This document shows, one piece after another, positions 1 through 11,114 of a DNA stretch of 64,000 nt (the first letter of the stretch is position 1; every line of letters starts with the position of its first letter). Origin of the DNA: Reticulitermes speratus (taxonomy: Eukaryota; Arthropoda; Insecta; Blattodea; Rhinotermitidae); the NCBI GenBank assembly GCA_021186555.1, contig JAJKFL010000026.1:1674001-1738000 (forward strand). Reading direction: 5' to 3'. Both the position numbers and the translations under genes were made by a program. The notes under the pieces are model-generated. The model had not been told where the DNA came from, ran no database searches, and saw nothing but the letters and a program-made list of their open reading frames with translations.

Positions 1-404
1 GTACACAAAAGAATGTACCTGATACCATAACAAGAACACTATTTCACAATTTTAAAGTTCAGGAGAAAAGATAAAAAACATCTATCTACATAATCTACAA
101 TAAATACAAATTTCACCGCTGGATACAGGAAATAAGCAATGAAAGAGTGTGTATACCTCTGGCACATTCAACGTTGAACCACACAATATTTAAGAAAATT
201 AGGAGACCGATACAAACAACTGGAAACTACTGTATTGATTGGAGTTTTGAATTCAATGTACTTACAAAAAAACATAAAAACAAAAAACATGAACTTTTAT
301 TAATAGCTACTATAAATGTATCAACAAGCATTGAGAAGATTATAATAATGACACGTAATTGTGAGATCTCACAATAACATGCACATTCATGTTTATGCCT
401 ATAA
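1..404. other. Left flank outside the tandem array; no gene recognised
   Basis: AT-rich sequence with no recognisable coding region. It does not match the sequence that precedes copies 2, 3 and 4 (the Penelope-like 3' end), so the left edge of the repeated unit lies near position 405. A 76-codon open frame at 147-377 shows no family motif and is probably chance. Confidence 0.6.
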
Positions 405-411
405 TTTTAAT

Positions 412-2239
412 TTAAAATATTTTAAAAAAAACCATAGGGACGAAAACATGTAGCTTACCTACAGCAGTATAAGATATACAGTTGTATTAGACGGTAATTT
501 GACTGTTCATTTGTTGGTCAAGAGATGTTATCAGAAATATTTTACTACCCTTTGTTCTTATTAACTACATAATGAAGATAACAGATGTGAAATGTACACC
601 CCCTCCTACTTCTCAGTGTTCCAGAAAATAGCAGTTGCAGGGCAAATGAAACAAAACAATATTTTGAAATAAAAAATTACACCTGAAATTAACTCATTCC
701 ATCTATAGCACCGTCTTAGTGATGAATCTATACACTAATACCTGTAGCAGTTCTGTTGTGATTTAAACATGGTTGTTGCTGAAAACCCGGGGTACCTTAC
801 GCACACTGACCTCTGACGATACAGAGATATTATGAACGTAAGTGGGGCAGTCTATAGAAATGCCAGAGGACAAAATAAATCCAAATGCAATCAACTAACT
901 GATACACAACAAAACTGTGCCTGTAACCTACACAGAAGAGCATATAATCCCATTAAACTGACACATCATAAACTAATACGACAGATTGTGAATTTTCAAA
1001 ATCACACAACTGATTCTATCAACCATAAAATACGTACCCAATTTTCAGTGTTTCATTTTCTTAGTCATACAATATCAGTTGTGCCATATTGACCGCAAGG
1101 CCTGTCTTTAATGTGGAGTGGGGTGGGGAGTTGTGGGGCTGCCACTGAAATATAACATACTGGGGACCCCACCAAGATTACATGAATTAAACATACAAAT
1201 AAAATGATCAAACAAGAATCACTCACACTGAAAGTATTTGGTCTACTTTCAAAATACACTGACCGATGAACTTCTGTATAATTTATGAGCATTTAAAGGC
1301 CGTATAATTTACAAAATTACAAACATTACAAGTAAAAGTGAACATATATAAATGAAGGGGCTATATAATACACACATACAAACATTACATACATACATAC
1401 ATACATACATGGACTCCACAGATCCATGTTTTTTAAATGACAGTAGGATGTGGAATAAGTCATAAATATACAAAATATGTATCCAATATATACACAAGTA
1501 TAACAGCAAAAAATACTGTAAAAATTTTACATACAATATTACGCATCATCTGTACACATAAAAAATTCATCTACAGAGAAAAGGGAACATGTATTTATGC
1601 ATCCTCTTAATGCCACTGTAAATTATCTTACCTTACTGCAACAAGAGTGACAGTTACCGTTGCAATTCTACTGCTTACTGCCATTCCTGACTGCACTGTT
1701 TTTGCTTCCTTCCTGACACCACACATATACCAAGTGCTGCCATGTGAGTACAGTGTGTCATGTAGATGTGAAAGGCAGGTAGTGAAAAATCGTGTAAGTA
1801 GTTTATATGTGGCCTACAACAAAATGTCGCTGCAGGGGACAACCAACAGAATCGCGATACCAACATTACACACAAGATCTTCACTCTTGTGGGTTGTTGA
1901 ACTCAAATGTTGGCTGGCTGGTTGGTTGGTTTGTTGGTTGTTTAGCACTATTTTAGGACAGTATAAGTCCTGTCTTCAAGAGTCATGATGTCAAAGAATT
2001 CCTCTTGGATATGTCAACTCAACAGAAGTCTCCATTTATAATATACAGAAGTTCATACTCATTCAGAAATAGATGGACAAATATCAGACACATGACAGCA
2101 ATTTAGATACCCTGCATGTTTGTTAAGGATGAATGACACTTCAGGATACTCAGATTACTAACTGCAACTGCCTTGCAAGATATATAAAAACAGTATGTTG
2201 GCTCTCCACAACATACCTACGATGTGCTCTATAAAAATA
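412..2239. other. 3' flank of the zinc-finger gene, copy 1; no coding gene
   Basis: Non-coding sequence downstream (on the minus strand) of the zinc-finger stop codon. It contains a CATA microsatellite at 1384-1410 and a GGCTGGTTGGTTGG-rich stretch near 1910-1942. The equivalent stretches (28934-30772, 43250-45086, 57568-59392) keep the same order and also lack a conserved reading frame, since their small open frames are not maintained between copies. Confidence 0.6.
1384..1410. repeat. CATA microsatellite
   Basis: About six tandem ACAT/CATA units. The corresponding site in copies 2-4 (near 29920, 44230 and 58550) has only two to four units, so the locus is length-variable between array copies. 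Confidence 0.85.
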
Positions 2240-3160
2240 TTACATGCCAATCGATGCCACACATGCTGTATGCACTGATGTATCACTAGTATGAAGGAGC
2301 TGATGTATCTGAAGGCCATTTTGCTGACTGAATGACTCATTACATACACCACAAGAATACGGACGCTCACCAGCATGTATTTGTCGGTGTTTCTTCAGAC
2401 TACTCCCCTGACTGAATGATTTATTACATACACTACAGGTATAAGGACGCTCACCAGTATGTATGCGCTGATGTTTCTTCAGACTACTCTGCTCACTAAA
2501 TGATTCATTACACACACCACAAGAATACGGACGTTCACCAGTATGTATTCGCTGATGTTTCTTCAGACTACTCCCGTCACTGAATGATTTATTACATACA
2601 CTACAGGTATAAGGACGCTCACCAGTATGTATGCGCTGATGTTTCTTCAGACTACCCTGCTCACTGAATGATTCATTACACACACCACAAGAATACGGAC
2701 GTTCACCAGTATGTACGCGCTGATGTTTCTTCAGACTACTCCCGTGACTGAATGATTTATTACATACACTACAGGTATAAGGACGCGCACCAGTATGTAC
2801 GCGCTGATGTTTATTCAGATTACCCTTCTCACTGAATGAATTATTACATACACCACAAGAATAAGGACGCTCACCAGTATGAATGCGCTGATGTTTCTTC
2901 AGCCTACTCCCGTCACTGAATGATTTATTACATACACTACAGGTATAAGAACGTTCACCAGTATGTATGCTTTGGTGTTCCTCCAGGTCATTCTCATACA
3001 CGAACAGTTTATTACACACATCACATGAAAATGCTTGTGCCTCACTATGAATGCGTTTATGTTTTCTCAGACTATTTTGATTAATGTACGATTTATTACA
3101 CATACCACAGGAATATGGATGCACGTCAACACGTGTGAGTTCATCTTCAATGTCTATATT
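2240..3160 (-). CDS. C2H2 zinc-finger protein, terminal exon of copy 1 (10 fingers)
   Basis: This exon encodes 306 residues made almost entirely of tandem C2H2 Kruppel-type fingers, so the product is predicted to be a sequence-specific DNA-binding nuclear protein. Ten fingers can be counted, each CxxC-12-HxxxH, joined mostly by the canonical HTGERPY linker. The linker after finger 1 (HSEAQAF) is atypical. Fingers alternate between a [10 protein letters not shown] and a YSCGVCN[E/N]SF type, showing growth in two-finger (168-bp) steps. The exon is taken to start at 3160, after a minus-strand acceptor (TTTTCCTTTTCCAG), so the open 19 codons upstream (MLKLCTYG...) are intronic. Exon phase is 0, matching the acidic exon at 7350-7514. 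It ends ASIGM-stop. All ten fingers keep their cysteines and histidines. Target and partners are unknown. Confidence 0.85.
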   Translation of the reverse strand, partial: NIDIEDELTRVDVHPYSCGMCNKSYINQNSLRKHKRIHSEAQAFSCDVCNKLFVYENDLEEHQSIHTGERSYTCSVCNKSFSDGSRLKKHQRIHTGERPYSCGVCNNSFSEKGNLNKHQRVHTGARPYTCSVCNKSFSHGSSLKKHQRVHTGERPYSCGVCNESFSEQGSLKKHQRIHTGERPYTCSVCNKSFSDGSSLKKHQRIHTGERPYSCGVCNESFSEQSSLKKHQRIHTGERPYTCSVCNKSFSQGSSLKKHRQIHAGERPYSCGVCNESFSQQNGLQIHQLLHTSDTSVHTACVASIGM

Positions 3161-3750
3161 CTGGAAAAGGAAAAGTTGACTGAGAAATATTATACCGTAT
3201 GTACACAATTTCAACACTTGGGTTTTTCCTTAAATTTACACCTTAAATATGTGAAGTCGTCTTAAATTTGTATAAAAGCACCAAACCGGACCACACTGTG
3301 CCAGAACGCACCAAACTGTATCGATCTGAATTGGACCAAGCAGAGCCAAACCAAGGCCTGCATAACCAAATTGTCATATGTAGACAAAAGAGAGAACAGG
3401 GCATGACTCAAGTTAACTGGCACAATGTCCTTTTTATTTGACACTGTTCATCGTCTAATTTTTTAAAGAAGCGCAACGTTTCAGAAGACGGCTCTGTTTC
3501 TGTCTCCAGGCAAAGAAGAACCTTACCTGGTGGGTCAATTAGATCAAGTTATTTCCAATCACTGGGAAGCACAGAAACAGGAAAATTGTTAATGTATGCA
3601 CCAGAGAACAGATATAGTCCAAGGGTAATAACAGCACAATGGCTATTGAAAAATTAAAAATTGACTGCAAGACTCAAAAATAAAACCTGGGACAATCCAC
3701 TAATTGAAAACCAAAAAGAGAGCCATGAACTCAGGCCGACACACCCCTCT

Positions 3751-3810
3751 CACACACACACACACACGCACACCCATCTCACACACACACACACGCACAC
3801 CCACACACAC
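3751..3810. repeat. CA microsatellite inside the Tigger element
   Basis: Interrupted (CA)n tract. In copies 2, 3 and 4 (about 32619-32682, 46931-46994 and 61319-61384) the same site has a different inner structure with a CATGCACACATGCGTGTGCA block. It explains the apparent Thr-His repeat open frames here. Confidence 0.9.
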
Positions 3811-3933
3811 AAATTCAGAACACATGTATTTAAAATTCTTAACACCACCAACACCATCTGTGGTGAAAATTGTGAATCATCATGGGTTCAAGTAAGTTTA
3901 TAAGCCAGGAAATATAAATTTATTACTTAGTCA

Positions 3934-4134
3934 GTGTGGATCATAGTGGCATGGCAGCGCATTTCACCAGAATTGTTTGTGAAGGGTTTTAAGCAGTGCA
4001 GTATATGCTACGCAATGCATGAGACTGATGATATGTTGTGGAATGGCAGTGAAGAGGATGGGAACGTTAGGAGTGAGTGAGAGGAAGACGAAGGCGCTGA
4101 CTGTGAAGATGGAGACAGTGACACTGACTGGTAA
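3934..4134 (+). pseudogene. Tigger transposase C-terminal remnant
   Basis: The plus-strand translation reads AWQRISPELFVKGFKQC, then a methionine-led acidic tail containing TDDMLWNGSEEDG and ending SDTDW-stop. This is the pattern of the C-terminal end of pogo/Tigger/jerky-type transposases (VKSFKKCGISNA followed by an acidic tail). An in-frame TGA follows RSE within the tail, and it is present in all four copies. The catalytic DDE region is absent, so it cannot act as a transposase. Equivalent remnants lie at 32806-33006, 47118-47318 and about 61500-61700. Confidence 0.65.
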
Positions 4135-4270
4135 AGGTACATAGAATCTGACATGCTTTGTGTACTAAGTATATGAAATTAACATTAAAATACTTATTTC
4201 TTAGCAGACGTTTTATTCTTTAGAGAGTCGTCTTAGATTAGCGTCGTCTTGCATTCAGGTAAATATGGTA

Positions 4271-5748
4271 AGCAGAAGAATCTGTTTGAAACAGGGTATA
4301 AACTGAGTGAAAACCTACAACTCCTGTAATCATACCAAAATTCTACCACACAGCTAGGAACTCATACAGACTGTTGAAAATAATGATTATGCACTGTGAT
4401 GAGACAAGAACAGACAAATACAAAACCCAAGTATAATGACAGCAATTAGAATGGCAAATGGAGAGAAACTTAGCTGAGGACTGTGTGGAGAATGCATCGG
4501 GGTGCAAATACACACAACAGCTTCATTACAACCTTTATTACAAAGAGAATGAATAAGAAGAAGCTCAAGTAGAGAGGAAAACTTCTGTTCAGTAAATTGA
4601 TCCAAAAAACATGGGAATTTGTTACTTATGTTCCAATTTTGGCAAGTGGCATACCTTTGCAATTACTAAACTGAATCTAAAGTACTTTTTCATACTCTCA
4701 ACACAACGTTACTTGTAAACAATCCTTTACAACACTTGCTACATCTTCCCACTCTTTATTAATATCTCGCATACGTGCGTACCACATATGACCCAAGGGT
4801 ATTTAAACGCTCCGTGCGCCTTTGCTGCCTACGCCCTGAAAACATGTAGGGAAAGTGTATAGCTGTCATCTCTTCCGCATTAGATGACATTTTTGGTCTG
4901 ATTCACACTCTGACCACTGTACCGCAGGAAAGAACCCTGGTAGTAACATTGAAGAGCCTTTATCAATCTGGTCTGGAAGCATAAGGAAGTTAGTTGTTTT
5001 CTACTGCACTGGAGTTCATTTTGCTTCAAGTCTACTTCGTAAACCACCGCTTGGTGAAAGCGCGATTCACTTGTACGAGAGTAGTATTTCATATGGCTCA
5101 GCTAGATGTAGGCATCGTGATAAACACAAGTTTTCTACTGTGTAGTTAGCTTTAGTGAGAAAATACCAAACAAACTCGACACCGTCGAGAAGAAAAAGCG
5201 GTTCACACAGCAGACTTGTATTTCAGATGCCACAGCTCAATGTGTATGCGTCATGAATCTCAAATTTTCCTAATGTGTAGTTAGCTCCAGAGAAAATAAA
5301 ACCAAACAAACTGGACTAGGGATAAGGGAGTCTTGTGCTTATTATCGCAGGCAGAGAGTGTTTTATTTCGTTTCGAAGAAGAATTACGTCACCCTTCCTG
5401 GCAGAAGACTTTCATGTGCAAAAATGTACTATAACTCTACCGTTATTATTCTAACAAAAACGTCAAACAAATCCTTTTATATTATTTCTAAGCGCTATTC
5501 GTCTGAAATTTCATTTTAGGTTCAAACACAGGTTTACTATGTCTGTGACATTGGAGACTGTTTCGGGATATAGTTCCGTTTTGCTATAAGCGGTGTGGAA
5601 AGCTACTGCAATGAGTGACGCCAAAAAAAATTGCAATGTTTAGACCTCTACCAAAGGCGCGTGTTTCTAAAGACTGTTTTTCATTTGAATTACGGATGTG
5701 CATTCTTTAGATAAAGAAACTACGTTCTTTGAGAAGGAGAGACGAGAT
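4271..5748. other. Intron sequence, copy 1; no gene recognised
   Basis: Between the Tigger element and the minisatellite. Short open frames (for example 4387-4662 and 4880-5092, minus) recur in the other copies but show no domain, no good splice context and no strong constraint. Copy 1 lacks about 61 bp here (near 5503-5512) that copies 2-4 keep between two TCTGAAATTT direct repeats. Confidence 0.5.
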
Positions 5749-6612
5749 GGCAGTAAGGATACATGCTGACTTTATGAAGCGCTCTGCTAACAGCCTGTTT
5801 CATAACAGAAATGTCTCTAACAGCCCCAAATATGACGACATAAACTGCAAATTCACAAGAATATGGAACTTTATTGTGTGCATTTAGGCAGTAAGAATAA
5901 ACGCTGACTTTATAAAGCTCTGCTAAAAGCCTGTTTCATTACAGAAATGTCTCTAACAGCCCCATATATATGACGACATAAACTGCAAGTTCACAAGAAT
6001 ATGGAACTTTATTGCGTGTATTTAGGCAGTAAGGATACATGCTGACTTTATAAACTGCTCTGCTAAAAGCCTGTTTCATAAGAGAAATGTCTCTAACAGC
6101 CCCATATATGACGACATATACTGCAGTTCACAAGAATATGGAAATTTATTAGGCAGTAAGGATGCACGCTGACTTTATAAACGCTCGGCTAAAAGCCTGT
6201 TTCATAAGAGAAATGTCTCGAACAGCCCCAAATATGACGACATAAACTGCAAATTCTCAAGGATATGGAACTTTATTAGGCAGTAAGGATACATGCTGAC
6301 CTTATAAAGCGCTCTGCTAAAAGCCTGTTTCATAACAGAAATGTCTCTAACAGCCCCAAATATGACGACATACACTGCAAATTCTCAAGAATATGGAACT
6401 TTATTGTGTGTATTTAGGCAGTAAGGATACATGCTGACTTTATAAACTGCTCTGCTAAGAGCCTGTTTCATAAGAGAAATGCCTCGAACAGCCCCAAATA
6501 TGACGACATACACTGCAAATTCTCAAGAATATGGAACTTTATTGTGTGTATTTAGGCAGTAAGGAAACATGCTGACTTTAAAAGTGCTCTGCTAAAAGCA
6601 TGTTTCATTTTC
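5749..6612. repeat. 127/138-bp minisatellite, copy 1 (about 7 units)
   Basis: Tandem units begin GGCAGTAAGGATACATGCTGAC at about 5749, 5887, 6025, 6152, 6279, 6417 and 6555. Two unit lengths alternate, 138 bp and about 127 bp. They differ by presence or absence of an 11-bp piece (about GTGTGTATTTA) before the next GGCAG. The last unit is partial and runs into TTTTCTACAAAATGG. The array lies in the intron between the acidic exon and the finger exon. Confidence 0.9.
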
Positions 6613-7349
6613 TACAAAATGGAAGTAATTCCATCATTTTATCTCTTCCAGATTGAATAATATTAAATTTATTTAACGAATGTGCAAAAATTTAAAGGGC
6701 CCAGACGGGGACCGCAGGGCTTGTGCCTTAAAGTTGGCCCCTTATCTCAATTTAAAGGGCGACTCTAGAAAATAAATCCGAAGCTAAAGGTTAAAGCCAT
6801 CTTCAAGCTAACCACTACATAAATGTCAAGATTTAAAGGTATCCTTACATTATACATCAAATCTGTGTGTTAGTAAGATCTCACAACTTACAGAAGGTTT
6901 TTATTTTCATTATATAAAGTTTTAGAAGATTTTAAACTTGACATAGTTTTAAATGAAAGTAATAAACAGAGCAATCACAAAATCACAGAGCTAAATTACA
7001 TGGATAAAAAACTTTTCTAAGATCTGAGATCATATTACTGCTATGATTTGATATACGATAAAAGATGACTCTTACATCTGTACGTTTTTGTACTGTTAGC
7101 CTGAGCCAAAGCTTAAACGGAGAAAAAATATTAAGATGACTGGAGAACAATGCAATGACGTGGTATCTAATAAAGCTGTTCTGTCATACTCAAATAATAT
7201 CTTACTACTGTCTCGGAGGCACTGAGAAAAATATCGAAAACTTCCATCACCACAGTCCTTATCAAGCCACACACTCTGACTGGGTAATTCCGGCACCACC
7301 TGCGTCCTAACAGTGCCAGACTATAAGAAGTCTGCTGCACATTACTCAC
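6613..7349. other. Intron sequence, copy 1; no gene recognised
   Basis: Unique AT-rich sequence apart from a GC-richer block near 6700-6770 that contains two ATTTAAAGGGC direct repeats about 55 bp apart. It is shared by copies 2 and 3. No coding potential is seen. Confidence 0.5.
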
Positions 7350-7514
7350 CTCTTCTTCAGCCTCTGTTGCTGGTAATGTTACTGCCAAAGGATCCTCCTC
7401 CTCCGACACATATGAGCCCTCCTCAACTTTTATATCCTTATTTCCATCATCACAAGCTGTCACAAACATCCCAGTGCACAAATCTGGAACAGCTTCCAAT
7501 ACATCTGTGCAGTT
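7350..7514 (-). CDS. Acidic exon of the zinc-finger gene, copy 1 (55 codons)
   Basis: This is a predicted internal coding exon with a minus-strand acceptor (GTGATTTACAG then AACTGC) and a strong donor (GAG then GTGAGT). It reads NCTDVLEAVPDLCTG at its start and has an acidic core DIKVEEGSYVSEEEDPLAV. Acidic xIKVEE...EEDPLAV segments are typical of the regions N-terminal to the finger arrays in insect C2H2 genes; IKVEE also fits a sumoylation-type KxE site (inference). It is in phase 0 at both ends and in frame with the finger exon at 2240-3160, about 4.2 kb downstream. Copies 2 and 3 keep it with only scattered substitutions. It has no start codon of its own. Confidence 0.7.
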
Positions 7515-8667
7515 CTGTAAATCACAGTACACTTATCACTCATAAGTATAATCTCTCAATACATTAACAACAATACTCTTTCATTACTACCAATTTGTCA
7601 TAAATAAACAGCTCTTGCCAGAAAAAATTGTGGATGGCAAGACAGGTCTGGGTTCCTGCTTATCTAATGTTCACAGTTAAATTACATGCTTTCTTGTTTG
7701 CTGGTTGAACTGGGCAACTGCATTTACAGAAGGTCATGGCAAAGTACAGACATCTATAGCATTTCATGATCGAATGACAGTATTGAAAGAGATCACTATA
7801 GACCCCTGTAGAGGTACTATGAAAACACACGACCCTGAGGCAGCAACTGCTCTCAATCAGTACTACCAAACACTGCACACAGTACTGAGGCATTGCACAC
7901 CCCTCCAACCATGGGGAATTCTGGAATACAATCATGCTAAGCCCTGTTCATGTTGAAATAATCAGATTCATTAATTTCACAATAATCTTACTCACACCTA
8001 CCCTGAGAAATCCAACTACTTTTACTGTTGCCAGATAACATGTCAGCTATACCAGACGATAATCTGTTTTCTTTATAGCTACCAATCCCAACAGTTTTGT
8101 GTCCACAAGATGTGACCTCAATTCAAATTAAAGTTTCATCATCTGTAACACTTTTGGCTTGATAAGGAGATCATAAACAATGACACAACAATGGCTGTTC
8201 CTCATAGCATCCCATCTTTCACTTGTTTTCATAATGCACTACAACAACAAGGACTACAACATATAGTCCCTCCAGAAAATGTCTCTGTAATAAAACATTC
8301 ATCGACAGGCCTAGTTCAATTCTGTGATTTTGGATTCAGTAGGAAAGGAAGGCAAAAGGCCAAAGGGCTGGCCTCACAGCATGATACATCGTTATAAAAG
8401 TCCCCTACCTACAAAATTGGACACTTATATGCTGCAGCCATTACAAACAGTTGCTTAAACAATTTGGGAAACTTGACTTCATAGCTATGAGTGTCCACAT
8501 TTCGTCAGTTGAAGTGTTTAAATATCCACCCACTTTAAAAATACATGTTGTTGCTATGGAAAACCATCTGGTGAGGAACGTGAAAGCCTCAAATGAGGGA
8601 TTCGAATAAGGAAGAAATTCCACGTGTCAAAATTACCATTCCTAAAATATTTCCAAAACCTGGGCTG
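7515..8667. other. Intron sequence, copy 1; no gene recognised
   Basis: Between the acidic exon and the Harbinger insertion. Plus-strand open frames at 7705-7956 and 8191-8397 persist with substitutions in copies 2 and 3, but show no recognisable domain and lie in intron sequence. They are not called as genes. Confidence 0.5.
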
Positions 8668-8816
8668 TTAAGGGCCCCACAGACGGTCCGTCTTAGCGTC
8701 CGTTTTGCCCGCGCAGTTCTAAGATGTCACGTAAGACGGAACGCTGAAGAGGGCACAGACACTCCCTTTTGTTCTCAGTCTTGCGCTCAGTTTTCGCGGA
8801 TCGTGCACGGAGCAAC

Positions 8817-10100
8817 ATGTTGGAGGAACTTTTAATTTACACCGCTCTAGCGTTAGCTTTGAGATCAAAAACTAAAAAGAAAAGGACTAGGTCAAAATGG
8901 GCAAAGGCTTGGTTACTTAAACGAAATAACCTCTCGCATATAAATTTACTGAAAGATTTAACTCTAGAACCGGGTGATTGTTACAATTATTTAAGGATGG
9001 ACAATGAGACTTATTTACACCTTCTTCATTTGGTAGCGCCACATATCAGAAAGAATGATAGTGCAATGAGACGCGCAATCACACCACATGAACGACTCAG
9101 CGTCACACTTCGTTTCCTAGCAACCGGAAGAAGTTATAAAGATTTGAAATTTTCCGCTGCAATTTCAGCCCAATCTTTGGGAGAGATTTTTCCTGAGACC
9201 TGTGCTGCAATATACAAGGTGCTGAAGAAGAAATATCTCAAAGTAAGTGAAATTTATTTATATTTGTAATTTGTACAAGGCAATTATATTTAGTTGTATA
9301 ATTAATAATAATAATAATAATAATGCTTATTTTGTTTCAGTTTCCTACAACAGAAGATGAGTGGATATGTACTGGACAGCAGTTTGAAAGAAAATGGAAT
9401 TTCTCAAATTGTTTGGGTGTGGTTGATGGAAAACATGTGAAAATAACTCCACCACAAGGAAGTGGGTCATACTTTTGGAATTACAAAAGTTTCAACAGTT
9501 TAGTTTTAATGGCAATTGTGAATGCTAATTACAAGTTCATATATTGTGATATTGGAACAAATGGCCGAGTTTCAGATGGAGGGGTAATTGAGAACACGAC
9601 ATAAACTACTGAATGGAAATCTTAATCTCCCCTCGCCTAGGAAACCTGAAGGTGCTACAAATGAACTGCCATACATGTTTGTTGGGGATGAGGCATTTGC
9701 GTTACGTAAAGATTTCTTAAAACCTTTCAGTCAAAGAGAACTTACTAATGAATGAAAAATTTATAATTACCGTTTGTCACGAGCACGGAGGGTTATAGAA
9801 AATGTATTTGGAATAATGGCTTCAAGATTCCGCATTTTTCACACTGCAATGAATTTCAGATTGGATTGAATAGAGATAGTTGTCTTGGCTTGTTGTGCTT
9901 TACACAATTTTTTACGTCATTCATGCAATTCCTACGCGGCGGACATAGTGGACGAAATGGAAGAGAACTTAAAGCATTTGACACCGTTACAACGTCGACA
10001 CAATAGGCATTATGGTGAAGATGGCATAGTAGTGAGGAACAAGTTTTTGAGTTACTTTAATGAAGAAGGTCAAGTGCCATGGCAAAACACAATATGCTGA
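8817..10100 (+). pseudogene. HARBI1-like Harbinger transposase, copy 1 (inactivated)
   Basis: DDE-type nuclease-like transposase that would cut the Harbinger termini. Exon 1 runs 8817-9242 (MLEELL start; an upstream in-frame ATG at 8769 would add 16 residues). A 98-bp GT-AG intron follows (9243-9340), and exon 2 begins FPTTEDEW at 9341. The first catalytic Asp is in GVVDGKHVKI and the second in GDEAFAL. The third acidic residue, in [10 protein letters not shown], lies beyond the lesions. Compared with copies 2 and 3 this copy has an 8-bp deletion at about 9600 that brings a stop at once, and TGA replaces CGA at 9753 and 9867. Both TGA changes fit CpG deamination. Confidence 0.9.
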
Positions 10101-10179
10101 TCAGCTGATTCCCAACCATTGTAGTGAACACACTATTTCTTAAATAAGATTAAACAATCACGTACCCCAGTGACAGTTA

Positions 10180-11114
10180 TCACTCTTGAAAATTAGCAAA
10201 GAGTTGTCCAACAGAGTTGTTTGGATTGGAAATGTCAGATGGTGGCTCTGCATACATGTATTCGTGTGGTGTGCTTGTTGATTGTGGGTAGTGAGGATCA
10301 GTCACAACACGTGATGTTCTATTTAATGTGCCCATCTGTGCTTCGAAAATTACTTCGTTAATAACTCTTCTGCAAAACATAGCCATTTCGTTGGGAAGGT
10401 TTTCCAGCTCTTGTGCAACATGCTTGCCGTATGCAGAGAATTTCCCTTCGCTGGACTGCAACTTCGTAGCAACCAAATGCAACACTTCATCAGAACGATC
10501 AATATTTTTTTCCTTGCTGAATGACTGCCTTGTTGAACATCCTCCTGACAGTGAAACCTCTGAATGTGTTGCACACACACTTGCATTCTCATCAACGTCT
10601 TCATCATCAGCCTAGGAAAAAACAAAATCAGAATTGTTAGGCATTTTGTTGAACAAATAAAAGGGCAGTATTTATCAAAACTGAAATCTATCACTAAAAT
10701 ATGATATCGTTAATTTATTATGCTTACCTCTTTTGTGGAATCCAAATTGCTGACACTCTGTCTGGGAAGTTCTTGATCCATTAAAAATAAAAGGTCATCG
10801 TAGTAGCATAAACTTGGCGTATAATTATCAACTGTTCCATTGCCAGACTTCTGAGAATCCTTGACTTTCTTGAGTTCTTTCTGAAAACAACTTCGTAGTG
10901 AATTTATTTTTTTCACCACTGCTTCCTTTCTTGCTTCGGGATCAATTTCTGATAACTTAACTCGTAACTGTTCATAAGCAATATTTTTTTTGTTTTTATC
11001 AGAGTACTCTTTACTTTTGACCTTCCACAAACACGGATTATTACGATACAGCTGAATGAATTTGCTCAAAAATCCTCGGGGTACGATTCTCAAGTCCGAC
11101 ATATCGAAGTGCAC
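10180..11114 (-). CDS. MADF-domain partner protein of the Harbinger element
   Basis: Two exons are predicted on the minus strand, 11114-10728 and 10611-10180, joined by a 116-bp GT-AG intron in phase 0 and giving about 272 residues. Residues about 12-105 resemble a MADF (Myb/SANT-like) DNA-binding domain, with FIQLYRNNPCLWKVKSKEY, later EAVVKKINSLRSCFQKE, and YYDDLLFLMD at the end. The C-terminal part (DEVLHLVATKLQ; NEMAMFCRRVINEVIFEA) resembles the interaction tail of Harbinger partner proteins. By analogy with known Harbinger elements it would bind the termini and bring the transposase into the nucleus. The reading frame is intact here, though the transposase is not. Copies 2 and 3 keep only the 3' end, with an internal duplication. 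Confidence 0.75.

Larger units (their letters stand above)
3195..4268 (+). mobile_element. Tigger/pogo-type DNA transposon, degenerate, copy 1
   Basis: The element is bounded by TA dinucleotides (3193-3194 and 4269-4270). It starts CCGTATGTAC and ends GTAAATATGG, which are imperfect inverted termini of the CCGTATTTAC type known for Tigger/pogo elements. The right end carries GTCGTCTTAGATT-like subterminal repeats. Only the extreme C-terminus of a transposase remains inside it. It sits 33 bp upstream of the acceptor of the zinc-finger exon, in the same place in all four copies, so it inserted before the array was duplicated. The family assignment is by motif, not by search. Confidence 0.7.
405..10415. 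repeat. Tandem segmental duplication, copy 1, left part
   Basis: This stretch aligns collinearly with 28934-39530, 43250-53841 and (as far as the window goes) 57568-64000. It carries the ten-finger exon, the Tigger insertion, the minisatellite, the acidic exon and the left two thirds of Harbinger. It is visibly more diverged from copies 2 and 3 than they are from each other. At 10415 the homology with copies 2 and 3 stops and resumes at 24966. Confidence 0.9.

Noticed and set aside
2240-3160. Regular 84-bp spacing considered as a CRISPR-like array
   Set aside because: The repeats are coding C2H2 fingers in a eukaryotic gene, with no constant repeat plus unique spacer structure.
3161-3217. 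Start of the zinc-finger protein at the ATG at 3217
   Set aside because: The 19 residues are hydrophobic, cross a clear acceptor site and lie next to the Tigger insertion, so they are most likely intronic.
3661-3903. Thr-His-rich open frames over the CA repeats (and equivalents in copies 2-4)
   Set aside because: Low-complexity translation of a microsatellite inside a Tigger element.
4387-4662. 91-codon minus-strand frame with hydrophobic C-terminus, in all four copies
   Set aside because: It could be read as a small membrane protein, but it has no upstream signals, it lies in an intron, and its differences between copies show no clear synonymous bias that I can judge by eye.
8191-8397. Plus-strand frame MAVPHSIPSF... 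present in three copies
   Set aside because: Conservation is explained by the recent duplication. There is no domain, and it lies in intron sequence opposite the zinc-finger gene.
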